From: Agrobacterium arsenijevicii
GTDB taxonomy: Bacteria > Pseudomonadota > Alphaproteobacteria > Rhizobiales > Rhizobiaceae
NCBI GenBank assembly: GCA_000949895.1
Contig: JWIT01000029.1
Span: 1 to 40,668, forward strand
DNA: 40,668 nt
Reading direction: 5' to 3'
Shown here piece after piece: positions 16,081-24,205 of this stretch. The notes beneath the pieces are model-generated. The model was not told the DNA's origin, ran no database searches, and saw only the letters and a list, made by a program, of their open reading frames with translations. Position 1 is the first letter of the stretch, and each line of letters opens with the position of its first letter. The translations under genes and the position numbers were made by a program.

Positions 16081-17913
16081 ATGTCGCTCATGCAAAATCT
16101 ACGGATCAGAACCAAAATTCTGTCACTTATTCTTCCCACCTGTTTAATTGGAGTGGGCGGCGCCCTCTACGTCTCAAGCAACTTCAAAGCAGCCGATACC
16201 GAATACTCCGAATTCATCGCTAATGATGGGAACGCGGAGATCGATATGGCAATCGCCAGCCAGCGCCTGGTTGCAATTGTCTATGATGCCTATCAAGTAT
16301 TTTTATATGATCCCGGCTCTGCTGGTATGAAAAGGGCAACAAACGATTACGCGGCAAGTAAAAATCGCGCTCGCGAGCTGATTGGTAACGCCATAAGCCT
16401 GTTGCCCAACGAAAGAGAAACGCTGGCGTCATTTGAGGCTGAAGCGAATTCTGTCATCGAAGTCACAGATAAAGCTGTTGCTGCTCGGTCGGAAAATCGG
16501 AACGAGGACGCGAAGGCACTTCTGGTACAGGCTGACGAGAAGATTGCAAGTACTTTGGGGGAAATGCGCAGTTGGATCAATAATTACAGTTTAGGCATCA
16601 AGGAACAGTCTGGGCTACTGTCCAAAAACACCAACAACACAATAATTTATGCCTTGGTGGCACTTGCTGCAATATTTTCAGCCGCTCTCTTGATTGCTGT
16701 GACAGTTACCAAACGAGAAATCACCTCTCCGATAGAGCGACTTCGTCTGCGTATGATGTCGCTAGCATCAGGGCAGGTTGAAGAAGCCGTGCCAGGGTCA
16801 GACCGCGGTGACGAACTTGGCAACATGGCGTCGGCGGTGTTGGTCTTCAGGAATAACGCGATTGAAAAGGATCGTCTTGAAACACAAACCAATGCCGATA
16901 AAGCTCTGTCCGAACGTGAAAGACTAGATCGCGAAAGGCAGAAAGCTGCGGACGCAACTAATATCAAGTTTGCAGTGGACTCACTGGCTGACGGGCTACA
17001 GCTTCTGGCTAACGGTAACGTGGGACACCGTATTCTCACTCCCTTTAGTGGCGCGCTCGATGAGCTGCGTCTGAACTTTAACGGTTCGCTTGAGAAACTT
17101 CATGGCGTTCTCCGTTCTGTGGGACACAACGCAGCCGGCATTGATGCTGGCGCAAATGAGATCAGGGCCGCGGCTGACGATCTCTCAAGACGAACGGAAC
17201 AGCAGGCTGCATCAGTCGAGCAAACAGCAGCCGCACTTGAGCAAATTACGATGACAGTGAAGGATTCTGCGCGGCGAGCAGACGATGCTGGCAAGCTCGT
17301 AACAAAAGCTCGAAGCGGTGTAGAACACTCCGGTGTGTTAATGCAAAATGCGATTGCAGCGATGATGGAAATCGAGCGGTCCGCAGGCGAGATGGGCAAT
17401 ATTATCTCCGCTATCGACGAGATCGCTTTTCAGACAAACCTCCTGGCACTGAATGCGGGTGTTGAAGCAGCACGCGCTGGTGAAGCGGGGAAAGGCTTCG
17501 CGGTCGTGGCGCAGGAGGTCAGGGAGCTCGCCCAGCGCTCGGCGGCAGCCGCGAAGGAAATCAAAGGGTTGATTGCAACATCCGGCTCTCAAGTGCAGAC
17601 GGGCGTAAACTTGGTGAAGCGAACAGGAGATTCATTAGAGGTGATTGTCTCCGAGGTTCGCGAAATCAGCATCCACGTTAGCGCGATCGTCGAGTCCTCT
17701 CGCGAACAGGCGACTGGATTGCAAGAGATCAATACTGCGGTCAACGTAATGGATCAGGGAACCCAGCAGAATGCAGCTATGGTAGAGCAATCGACGGCTG
17801 CAAGCCACGGTCTCGCGCGCGAGGCGGCATCACTCAATCAGCTGCTAGCCCAATTTGAGTTGAGTGATACCAAGACAGCAGAAAAGTCATTCCGTCCTCG
17901 GCAAGCCGCCTAG
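16081..17913 (+). CDS. Methyl-accepting chemotaxis protein
   Basis: 610-aa transmembrane chemoreceptor. TM1 is at about 12-31, then a mostly helical periplasmic sensor (about 35-185), TM2 at about 187-209, a HAMP linker (210-263), and the cytoplasmic signalling helices. The hairpin tip is EIAFQTNLLALNAGVEAARAGE (split: EIAFQTNLLALN, GVEAARAGEAGKGF), followed by EVRELAQRSAAAAKEIK. No C-terminal CheR-binding pentapeptide is present. The gene stands alone between the cytolysin block and the Fic gene, with a hairpin after it, so it appears to be its own transcript. The ligand is unknown. Confidence 0.95.
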   Translation: MSLMQNLRIRTKILSLILPTCLIGVGGALYVSSNFKAADTEYSEFIANDGNAEIDMAIASQRLVAIVYDAYQVFLYDPGSAGMKRATNDYAASKNRARELIGNAISLLPNERETLASFEAEANSVIEVTDKAVAARSENRNEDAKALLVQADEKIASTLGEMRSWINNYSLGIKEQSGLLSKNTNNTIIYALVALAAIFSAALLIAVTVTKREITSPIERLRLRMMSLASGQVEEAVPGSDRGDELGNMASAVLVFRNNAIEKDRLETQTNADKALSERERLDRERQKAADATNIKFAVDSLADGLQLLANGNVGHRILTPFSGALDELRLNFNGSLEKLHGVLRSVGHNAAGIDAGANEIRAAADDLSRRTEQQAASVEQTAAALEQITMTVKDSARRADDAGKLVTKARSGVEHSGVLMQNAIAAMMEIERSAGEMGNIISAIDEIAFQTNLLALNAGVEAARAGEAGKGFAVVAQEVRELAQRSAAAAKEIKGLIATSGSQVQTGVNLVKRTGDSLEVIVSEVREISIHVSAIVESSREQATGLQEINTAVNVMDQGTQQNAAMVEQSTAASHGLAREAASLNQLLAQFELSDTKTAEKSFRPRQAA

Positions 17914-17940
17914 CTATCTTTAGCGTTTCGACACCAAAAA

Positions 17941-17976
17941 AGCAGTGCCGCGCATATGTGATTGCACAGCACTGCT
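17941..17976 (+). terminator. Stem-loop terminator after the chemoreceptor gene
   Basis: AGCAGTGC (17941-17948) and GCACTGCT (17969-17976) form a perfect 8-bp stem; TGTG/CACA inside extends it. It lies 28 bases after the stop and is followed by GAATTTGTTT. A rho-independent terminator is plausible. Confidence 0.55.
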
Positions 17977-18142
17977 GAATTTGTTTCACGCCACTAGAAA
18001 AGGCTGACGGGAAAGCGCGTGAAGTGACCGAACGCGAGAAACCAAGGCGTATACGTTGTTAGATCTTGATGGGATGTGAACCCTCGTTCGGGGAAAATAC
18101 AGAAGCCTGCCTGGCGTTCTCAGTAGGTCTCATGTGAGCTCG

Positions 18143-19249
18143 TCAATTTTGAAGCTGAAGGGCGTACCGTGTATGCCGCCGCTCTCCGGTGCGTGCAAGG
18201 GCGCCGATCTCGACAAGTTGCTGAAGGTCGCGTGTCGCCGTTGCCCGCGATGTGGCAGTGATCGAAATGTAGTTTTCCGCGCTGAGCCCACCTTTGAAGC
18301 CTGTAATACCCTCCCGAAATATGCGTTCGATAACCTTCTCCTGGCGCTCATTAAACCGCCCACGAAATCGATCGTAGAATTTCGCCTTGTCGATGAAGAA
18401 GGCTATCCGTTCGAGCGTTGCCTGTTGGGCTTCCAGGATTGTCTGCGAAAAATAGACGACCCATCCAGTGATATCGAGCATCCGTTGGTGACGTTCAAGC
18501 TCCGAGTAGTAAGCCTTTCGGTTTCGCTCGATCGTAAATGCGAGCGAGATCAGGCTCGGCTGTCCGATATTCTGCGCCAGGGATTTCTCCGCCAAAGCGC
18601 GGCCAATTCGACCATTGCCATCCTCGAACGGGTGTATGCTTTCGAAATGGAGATGCCCTATGGCCGCGCGGGTTAACGCTTGCAGAGGTATTGGTCCGTT
18701 TGGACCGGACCCGTTGAACCAGGCGATGAAGCGTTCCATCTCCGGCCCTACCTGACGTGAGGCGGGCGCCTCGAAATGTATTGTAGGCTTGTCCAGACGG
18801 CCCGACACAATCTGCATTGCATCTTCATGGCGACGATAGGAGCCGATCGTTTCAATGTACCGGTTTCCAGCCATCAGCATCGAATGCCAATGGAAAAGCT
18901 CGTCGTGGCGCAGTTCGTCGGACCAGTTGCGATAGACATCTGCCATCATCTCGGCGATCCCGCGCTCCTGGGGACGAACCGTGCGGTTATCCGTGTTGAG
19001 CCCAAACTGTCGACGCAGCGATGACTGGACGCTTGCGCGATCGAGGAATTCACCTTCGATCTCGGATGTTTTGACCGCCTCGTCACTCAGCAATTCAATT
19101 CGGAGCTGACTGCTGTCGTCCTCACTGAAATGCCGAACGGCCCCAATAATCTCGCCGGATGACTGAAGGAATTTCCGCTCGAACGAGACTATGCTCGCGG
19201 CATCATATGAGAAATTTGGCCAATTGGCGTTCTGCCAGTTCCATTGCAT
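18143..19249 (-). CDS. Fic family protein (class II, DUF4172-type N-terminus, C-terminal HTH)
   Basis: 368 aa. The start MQWNWQNANWPNFSYD is typical of the DUF4172 extension of bacterial Fic proteins. The inhibitory helix motif (S/T)xxxE(G/N) is TSEIEG at 61-66, before the Fic core, which makes it class II. The catalytic loop HPFEDGNGRIGR is at 206-217, complete, so AMP transfer is possible. The C-terminal part (about 300-365, FNERQEKVIERIF, ATSRATATRDLQQLVEIGAL) is a winged helix. Such proteins modify a protein target and often repress their own gene; the operator at 19250-19300 supports the latter. No antitoxin gene is adjacent, as expected when inhibition is in cis. Confidence 0.93.
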   Translation of the reverse strand: MQWNWQNANWPNFSYDAASIVSFERKFLQSSGEIIGAVRHFSEDDSSQLRIELLSDEAVKTSEIEGEFLDRASVQSSLRRQFGLNTDNRTVRPQERGIAEMMADVYRNWSDELRHDELFHWHSMLMAGNRYIETIGSYRRHEDAMQIVSGRLDKPTIHFEAPASRQVGPEMERFIAWFNGSGPNGPIPLQALTRAAIGHLHFESIHPFEDGNGRIGRALAEKSLAQNIGQPSLISLAFTIERNRKAYYSELERHQRMLDITGWVVYFSQTILEAQQATLERIAFFIDKAKFYDRFRGRFNERQEKVIERIFREGITGFKGGLSAENYISITATSRATATRDLQQLVEIGALARTGERRHTRYALQLQN

Positions 19250-19300
19250 GAGTTATAGCTACCGTTTCTATAACTCACAATCACCTGAATATTGAGTTAT
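19250..19300. promoter_or_regulatory. Inverted repeat at the Fic start codon (candidate auto-operator)
   Basis: GAGTTATAG (19250-19258) and CTATAACTC (19268-19276) form a perfect 9-bp inverted repeat starting one base before the Fic start codon; a third half-site GAGTTAT is at 19294-19300. No Shine-Dalgarno is visible before the ATG, so the mRNA may be leaderless or have a very short leader, with the operator over the promoter. Confidence 0.6.
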
Positions 19301-19454
19301 TGCAAATCATTTTATCACTCAACGGCGCGTAGAAAACGCCTCAAACCCAATTGGAGATGGTCTCGCAGGTAAGCCGCCAGCCGCAATCCTTTCTTAATGG
19401 CGCGCGTCTATTCCGCTCGCCCTCGGCGCTGATGCCGAAAGAAATGGAATAAGC

Positions 19455-19741
19455 ATGCCCAAATACGATCTTTCATCACGTCATTTTCAGCGAAAAATCT
19501 CCGAATTCTGCGATATGCGCATTGCTCCGATCTCATCAAGACGAGTTCTGGAAAATGTCCGGCCCTACCTCATCAGCCTGATCATCTACCGCAAAGCACC
19601 ACCAATGTTGAACGGCCGTGTTGACTGGATCGATCTTTCGCAAGCCTGCGGGATCGAAGCAGAGCTTACGCCCACATTGAAGAAGGAACTCCGCGTCGGG
19701 CTGGACGCTATCGTTCGCTGGCTCGGTGCATCACCTGTGCC
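19455..19741 (+). pseudogene. Truncated integrase-like gene, N-terminal part
   Basis: About 90 codons from ATG 19455 look like the N-terminal part of a rhizobial site-specific integrase-type protein (LENVRPYLISLIIYRKAPPM, NGRVDWIDLSQACGIE, TPTLKKELRVGLDAIVRWL, in order). At about 19730-19741 this reading changes abruptly to a GH42 sequence in another frame. The original frame runs on to 19904 but the later residues are only the shadow of the GH42 frame. The integrase assignment rests on general resemblance and is uncertain; the truncation itself is clear. Confidence 0.45.
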
Positions 19742-20437
19742 TATGACATCCTGTACTTCCCTTATCCAATCATGTTCACCGCCGAGCAGGCGGCACGCAT
19801 CAAAGCCTGGGTGGAAAAGGGCGGCACACTCATTGCCGAGGCCTGCCCCGGCTATTTTGGCGACCGCGGTCATGTTGGACAAGTGCAACCGAATATGGGG
19901 CTAGATACGCTTTTCGGCGTTCGCCAGGCCGATGTCGAATTCATGCCCGATATCGGCGACCGCATCAAGTTCAGGTTCGGCAACACGGCGGTTGATGGCA
20001 GCGGCTATCTGCAATCCTACACCCTGAGTGGCGGCAACGGCCGCGGCGACTTTTCGGACGGACGTCTGGCCGTGGAAAACAGCTTCGGCAAAGGGCGCAC
20101 ACTCCTGATCGGTACCAACCCCTCCGTTGCCTATCACCAGACCGATGGTAAGGCGAATGGCAGGTTCTTTGCCGAACTCCTGGAATGGAGCGCGGCTACG
20201 CCGCATGTAACCCTCTCGAACAGGGCGGTGTTCGCCCGCGTACACAAGGGTGAAAGCGGCTGCTTCCTGTGGCTAGTCAACCCTTCACGTACACCACAGA
20301 CCATCGAGGTGTCGATTGCCGAGGGACTTGGCAAACTTGCGGCGGGACCGGCGATCTGGCCCATCAGCCATGTTCACGGCGACACGACGAGCGACGTCGT
20401 TCCGGCCCGGGATGTGCTGATCCTCAAACTTGCATAA
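19742..20437 (+). pseudogene. GH42 beta-galactosidase, C-terminal remnant
   Basis: From TAT 19742 the frame reads YDILYFPYPIMFTAEQAARI and then WVEKGGTLIAEACPGYFGDRG, FGVRQADVEFM and NSFGKGRTLLIGTNPSVAY, which match the trimerisation (amidotransferase-like) and C-terminal domains of GH42-type beta-galactosidases. About 230 residues remain of a protein of roughly 650-700; the catalytic barrel is missing. The piece could only be translated from the internal ATG at 19772, with no evident ribosome site. The 5' end was replaced by the integrase-like fragment. Confidence 0.75.
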
Positions 20438-20740
20438 TCACCAGGCGACACCTCCCAATAAACCCACGCGGTTGTCCTGTAATCGCATGGCCAAACCAGG
20501 ATTCATTTGTTCTTGATGGGATGCGAACTTTCGACCCGCTGGGGCGGAGATGGAAATTGCGGTCCCAAGAATAGCTAAGGCATACAGTTCTGCGCAAAAA
20601 CCGGTTGATGGCGGGCTCCATTGGCACCGGAGCACTCCGCTTTAAAAATCCAAAAATACCACCTGTCTCGTATTAAATGTTGCATTCCCAACATTAATAT
20701 TGTTGGATTTGCCAACCATATTCAAAAGCGGGCGCGGTAA
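20438..20740. other. Promoter-bearing intergenic region before the kinase gene
   Basis: 303 bases. No gene is seen. It contains one copy of a short tRNA-3'-end-like repeat at 20511-20535 and, nearer the kinase gene, two strong dyads described separately. Confidence 0.5.
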
Positions 20741-20746
20741 ATGTTG
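20676..20746. promoter_or_regulatory. Tandem palindromes upstream of the kinase gene (candidate operator)
   Basis: AATGTTG (20676-20682) and CAACATT (20689-20695) form one dyad; AATATTGTTGG (20696-20706) and CCAACCATATT (20712-20722) form a second with one mismatch. AATGTTG occurs again at 20740-20746, over the start codon of the kinase gene. The density of TGTTG/CAACA half-sites marks this as a regulator target, perhaps of the DeoR protein encoded at 29119. Confidence 0.6.
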
Positions 20747-21730
20747 TATCATACAGATTTTCTTTCGAGGCTGGAGCAAGGCCTCAAAAACCTCTCCCCG
20801 GTGTGGGGCCTTTCGCCGGACGCCAATCTAGCACTCCTGACGATTTCGGAGAACGCGACCTTTCGTATTGCCGACGAGACCACGGGGAGGAATCTGATCG
20901 TACGTGTGCATCGCCCCGATTACCACACCGAAGCGGAGATCCTGTCCGAGCTCGCATGGATCGATGCGCTGCGGCAAGACGGAGTGGTTGTTACGCCGCG
21001 GCCGGTCACAGCAAACGACGGCAGCCTCCTGCAGATCTTCTCAGACGGCAAAACCATGCGCCATGCCGTCGCCTTCGAATACATGTCCGGCAAGGAGCCA
21101 GATGCTGAATCCGACCTCGTCCATTGGTATAGAACGCTCGGAGAAATCAACGCGAAACTGCACGCCCATAGCCGCAGATGGACGCGACCGGAGAACTTCG
21201 TTCGCAAGACATGGGATTTCAACCGGATCCTCGGGGACAGAGCCTATTGGGGTAACTGGCGCAACGCCCCTGGGCTTACGCTTGAGGGCAGGACCGTTTT
21301 AGAGAGAACGTACGCGCTGCTCGAAGCTCAGACCTCTTCCTACGGCTATGGCGAGGACCGATTCGGTCTTGTTCATTGCGACATGCGCGCCGCCAACCTT
21401 CTGGTCGATGATGACAGACTTGGAGTGATCGATTTCGACGATTGCGGTCTGTCCTGGTATGCTTACGATTTTGCCGCCTCGGTGAGCTTTATGGAGCATG
21501 AGCCCTTCATCCCCGACCTAAAGGCTGCCTGGCTCGAAGGCTATCGCCGTGTCACTCCTCTCGATGCGCAACATGAGGCTGCGCTGCCGATGTTCATCAT
21601 GCTTCGCCGCATGCAACTCACGGCGTGGATCGCTTCCCACGCCGAAACGCCGACGGCCCAATCCATGGGCACGGGCTATACCGATGGCACCGTGGCGCTC
21701 GCAGAGCGCTATCTGGCAGAGCACCGTTGA
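20741..21730 (+). CDS. APH-fold small-molecule kinase (hydroxylysine-kinase-like)
   Basis: 329-aa phosphotransferase-enzyme-family protein. The catalytic loop is HCDMRAANLL (His212, Asp214, Asn219) and the metal motif is IDFDDCG (Asp231, Asp233). ATP-binding features upstream are NATFRI and LIVRVHRP with Arg/Lys on the beta-strand. Such kinases phosphorylate amino alcohols, amino acids or drugs. Because the next gene, ten bases later, encodes a class III PLP enzyme, the pair resembles the hydroxylysine kinase / phospho-lyase route, and antibiotic resistance is unlikely. The start codon lies inside a repeat half-site and no good Shine-Dalgarno is present, so a leaderless start is possible. Confidence 0.8.
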   Translation: MLYHTDFLSRLEQGLKNLSPVWGLSPDANLALLTISENATFRIADETTGRNLIVRVHRPDYHTEAEILSELAWIDALRQDGVVVTPRPVTANDGSLLQIFSDGKTMRHAVAFEYMSGKEPDAESDLVHWYRTLGEINAKLHAHSRRWTRPENFVRKTWDFNRILGDRAYWGNWRNAPGLTLEGRTVLERTYALLEAQTSSYGYGEDRFGLVHCDMRAANLLVDDDRLGVIDFDDCGLSWYAYDFAASVSFMEHEPFIPDLKAAWLEGYRRVTPLDAQHEAALPMFIMLRRMQLTAWIASHAETPTAQSMGTGYTDGTVALAERYLAEHR

Positions 21731-21740
21731 GGAGAGCCCC

Positions 21741-23069
21741 ATGAGCATCGCCACCAAGGAAATTCTAGATCTCAATCGTTTTGATGCAAGCCGTACCGAG
21801 GGCTTTCCGGCTGAACTTGCGCAGCGCGTCGCCAAGCGCCAAGCAACTTTTGGAGCCTCATCCGTACTCTTTTACGAGCAGCCGATCGAAATGGTGCGCG
21901 CCCAGGGCGCCTACCTATATGACGTCGGCGGACGCAAATATCTCGACGTCTACAACAACGTCCCGTCGGTCGGCCACTGCCATCCGCGCGTGGTCGAGGC
22001 TGTTAGTCGACAGGTTGGCGAACTAAACATCCACACGCGCTACCTTAACCGCGTCGTCGAGTCCTACAGCGAAGCGCTGCTGTCCAAATTTCCGGCAGGG
22101 CTCAGCAATGTCGTTCTGACCTGCACCGGCAGCGAGAGCAATGACCTCGCCATGCGCATCGCCCGCATCGGGACTGGCGCCGAGGGCTTCGTCGTCACCG
22201 AGGCAGCCTATCACGGTAATACTGCGCTGGTGACCGAGATTTCCCCCTCCTCGCTGCGCAAGCGCAAGCCCGCCCCCTTTGTGGCGATCATTCCGGCGCC
22301 TGCGGCCCGTGGCGGCTTGAGCGTTGCCGCAAGCTTTGCCGCATCTGTGGAACAGGCGATTAACGAGCTCAAATCGCGCGGCATCAAGTTCGCCGCATTG
22401 ATCATCGATACGATCTTTTCCAGCGACGGTATCTATGCCGATCCTGCCGGCTTCCTGAAGGAGGCGACGGATGTGGTGCATCGTGCTGGTGGCTTATTGA
22501 TCGCCGATGAGGTCCAGCCGGGTTTCGGCCGGACGGGAGGTAGCCTTTGGGGTTTCGAACGCCATGGCGTGACGCCCGACATCGTCACGATGGGCAAGCC
22601 AATGGGCAACGGCTTCCCGATGGGTGGCGTCGTAACGCGACCTCACCTGCTCCAAAGATTCTGCGAGGAAACTGGTTACTTCAATACCTTCGGCGGCAAT
22701 CCGGTAGCCGCCGCCGCTGGCCACGCCGTACTCAGGGTAATCGAGGATGAAGGTCTGATCGAACGCTCGGCATCTGTCGGTGGCCATTTCAAGCAAACGC
22801 TCCTGGCTTTGCAAACTCGACATTCGGTAATCGGCGATGTGCGGGGGGCTGGTCTTTTTATCGGCCTCGATTTTGTCAATCCCGCCACAGGGGAGCCTGA
22901 TACGGCGATTGCAACGAATGTGATCAATAAATTAAAGCAAAACGGTATTCTGATCGGGGCAGCAGGGAAGTATGGCGCAACGCTGAAGATCCGCCCGCCA
23001 CTATGTTTTTCGGACGAAGATGCTGATCTCTTTTCCGGCACGCTGGACGGTATCCTAAAAGCGCGTTGA
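21741..23069 (+). CDS. Class III PLP-dependent aminotransferase / phospho-lyase
   Basis: 442 aa, fold-type I, class III. The PLP lysine is Lys286 in VTMGKPMGNGFPMGG, and the cofactor aspartate is Asp256 in LLIADEVQPGFGR. The glycine/serine cofactor loop is TGSESNDLAMRIAR (129-142) and the beta-strand start is DVGGRKYLDVYNNVPSVGH. The asparagine-rich YNNVPSVGHCHP form is shared with ethanolamine-phosphate and 5-phosphohydroxylysine phospho-lyases (AGXT2L type), which fits the kinase next door; true transamination is the alternative. ATG 21741 has GAGGAGAG upstream; the longer frame to 21549 overlaps the kinase. Confidence 0.85.
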   Translation: MSIATKEILDLNRFDASRTEGFPAELAQRVAKRQATFGASSVLFYEQPIEMVRAQGAYLYDVGGRKYLDVYNNVPSVGHCHPRVVEAVSRQVGELNIHTRYLNRVVESYSEALLSKFPAGLSNVVLTCTGSESNDLAMRIARIGTGAEGFVVTEAAYHGNTALVTEISPSSLRKRKPAPFVAIIPAPAARGGLSVAASFAASVEQAINELKSRGIKFAALIIDTIFSSDGIYADPAGFLKEATDVVHRAGGLLIADEVQPGFGRTGGSLWGFERHGVTPDIVTMGKPMGNGFPMGGVVTRPHLLQRFCEETGYFNTFGGNPVAAAAGHAVLRVIEDEGLIERSASVGGHFKQTLLALQTRHSVIGDVRGAGLFIGLDFVNPATGEPDTAIATNVINKLKQNGILIGAAGKYGATLKIRPPLCFSDEDADLFSGTLDGILKAR

Positions 23070-23126
23070 GCCGCCTGAAGACCTCGCAGACAAGCCGGAC
23101 GACGATATCGTCCGGCTGTTCCCATT

Positions 23127-23900
23127 CTAGCCCATCGCTTCCAGCGCTCCGAGCGATTCCGGCAAGGTTTGACCGCCATCGACAACGATCGCCTGGCCGG
23201 TGATGTACGCTGCCTCTTCTGATGCGAAAAACAATGCGGCGTTCGCTATGTCCGCTGGCGCGCCAAGACGGCGTAACGGCACAGAAGCCTCCATCGCGGC
23301 GATGTAGTCTGGACCGTTGTCCTCAAGCCCCTCAGTCATGATATTGCCCGGCATAACGGCATTGACTGTAATGTTCTTCGGCGCCAGTTCAATCGCAGCC
23401 GTGCGCATGAAGCCGAGTTGGCCTGCTTTGCTTGCCCCATAATGCGACCAGCCGGGGTATCCAGTAATCGGGCCGGTGATCGATGAGGTTATAATGATAC
23501 GGCCTGAACCGGCCTTCGTCATGGTTGGCAATACGGCGGAAACGCTGAGAAAGGTACTTTTGAGATTGGTCGAAATCACCTGGTCGAAGTCGGCCATCGT
23601 CATTTCGCCCAGCTTGGCCGCCGGGAAGATGCCGGCATTCGCGCACAGGACCGCCACCCCGCCATAGCGGGTTACGGCTGCATCAACCATCGCTTTGCAG
23701 CCCTCCTCGGTACTAACATCCGCGGCGAATCCCGAGCTATTGGCTCCGATTTCGGACGCCACCCTGTCGGCATCGACCTGACTGCGCGACACAACGAGGA
23801 CGTTCAGGCCGGCCTCCCCGAAACGTAATGCTATGCCCTTGCCAATCCCTCGGCTTGCGCCGGTAACGATGACGGTTTTTCCTTGCAGTGACTTCAACAT
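23127..23900 (-). CDS. Short-chain dehydrogenase/reductase (FabG-like)
   Basis: 257-aa SDR with a complete set of motifs: cofactor loop TGASRGIG (13-20), NAG (88-90), catalytic Ser140, and YGASK with Tyr154 and Lys158; the C-terminal AAYITGQAIVVDGG is typical. The residues after the second strand (SRSQ) leave NAD or NADP open. It is convergent with the class III gene and divergent from the transporter operon, so it may oxidise or reduce an intermediate of the same pathway. ATG 23900 was chosen because the longer frame to 23975 lacks family residues; its ribosome site (GAGTGG) is only fair. Confidence 0.92.
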   Translation of the reverse strand: MLKSLQGKTVIVTGASRGIGKGIALRFGEAGLNVLVVSRSQVDADRVASEIGANSSGFAADVSTEEGCKAMVDAAVTRYGGVAVLCANAGIFPAAKLGEMTMADFDQVISTNLKSTFLSVSAVLPTMTKAGSGRIIITSSITGPITGYPGWSHYGASKAGQLGFMRTAAIELAPKNITVNAVMPGNIMTEGLEDNGPDYIAAMEASVPLRRLGAPADIANAALFFASEEAAYITGQAIVVDGGQTLPESLGALEAMG

Positions 23901-24205
23901 GTTCCACTCACTTTTTTGTTGTAATTTCCACAAATTCACCTCTCGCCGCTGCATCAATTTGAGGCGTCGGATCAAAACATCGGCACGCAGCTAGCGTCAT
24001 CTGCACAAAACAAATGCATAGTAATATTAGATCGTTAGCGTTCCGATGCCGCAGCAATTGCGTTGGTCTTTGGATGTTTGCAGTCTAATCGCGCTTCGCA
24101 CAATGAAGCAGAAAATAGATGTTGTAAATCACACATTTTTACGACAAAGTTCCAACATAAATGATCCACAAGCCACTCAAGCGGCCTAGAAAAAGGGGAA
24201 CAATT
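23901..24205. promoter_or_regulatory. Divergent control region of SDR and polyamine-type transporter
   Basis: 305 bases. TGTTGTAAA (24120-24128) and TTTACGACA (24138-24146) form a dyad with one mismatch. TGTTGTAAT is at 23917-23925 near the SDR start, and CCAACAT at 24152-24158 repeats the half-site seen before the kinase gene and uxuA. The same TGTTGTA word overlaps the kinase start, so one regulator may control all three promoters. Confidence 0.55.

Noticed and set aside
18134..18676. Plus-strand frame of 180 codons
   Set aside because: Opposite to the Fic gene, whose motifs are complete; no separate signal.
19742..20437. Functional small GH42-like enzyme
   Set aside because: The catalytic barrel is absent and no start signal is seen; only the C-terminal domains remain.
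20741..21730. Aminoglycoside resistance kinase
   Set aside because: The fold is shared, but the tight pairing with a class III PLP enzyme and an importer indicates catabolism, not resistance.
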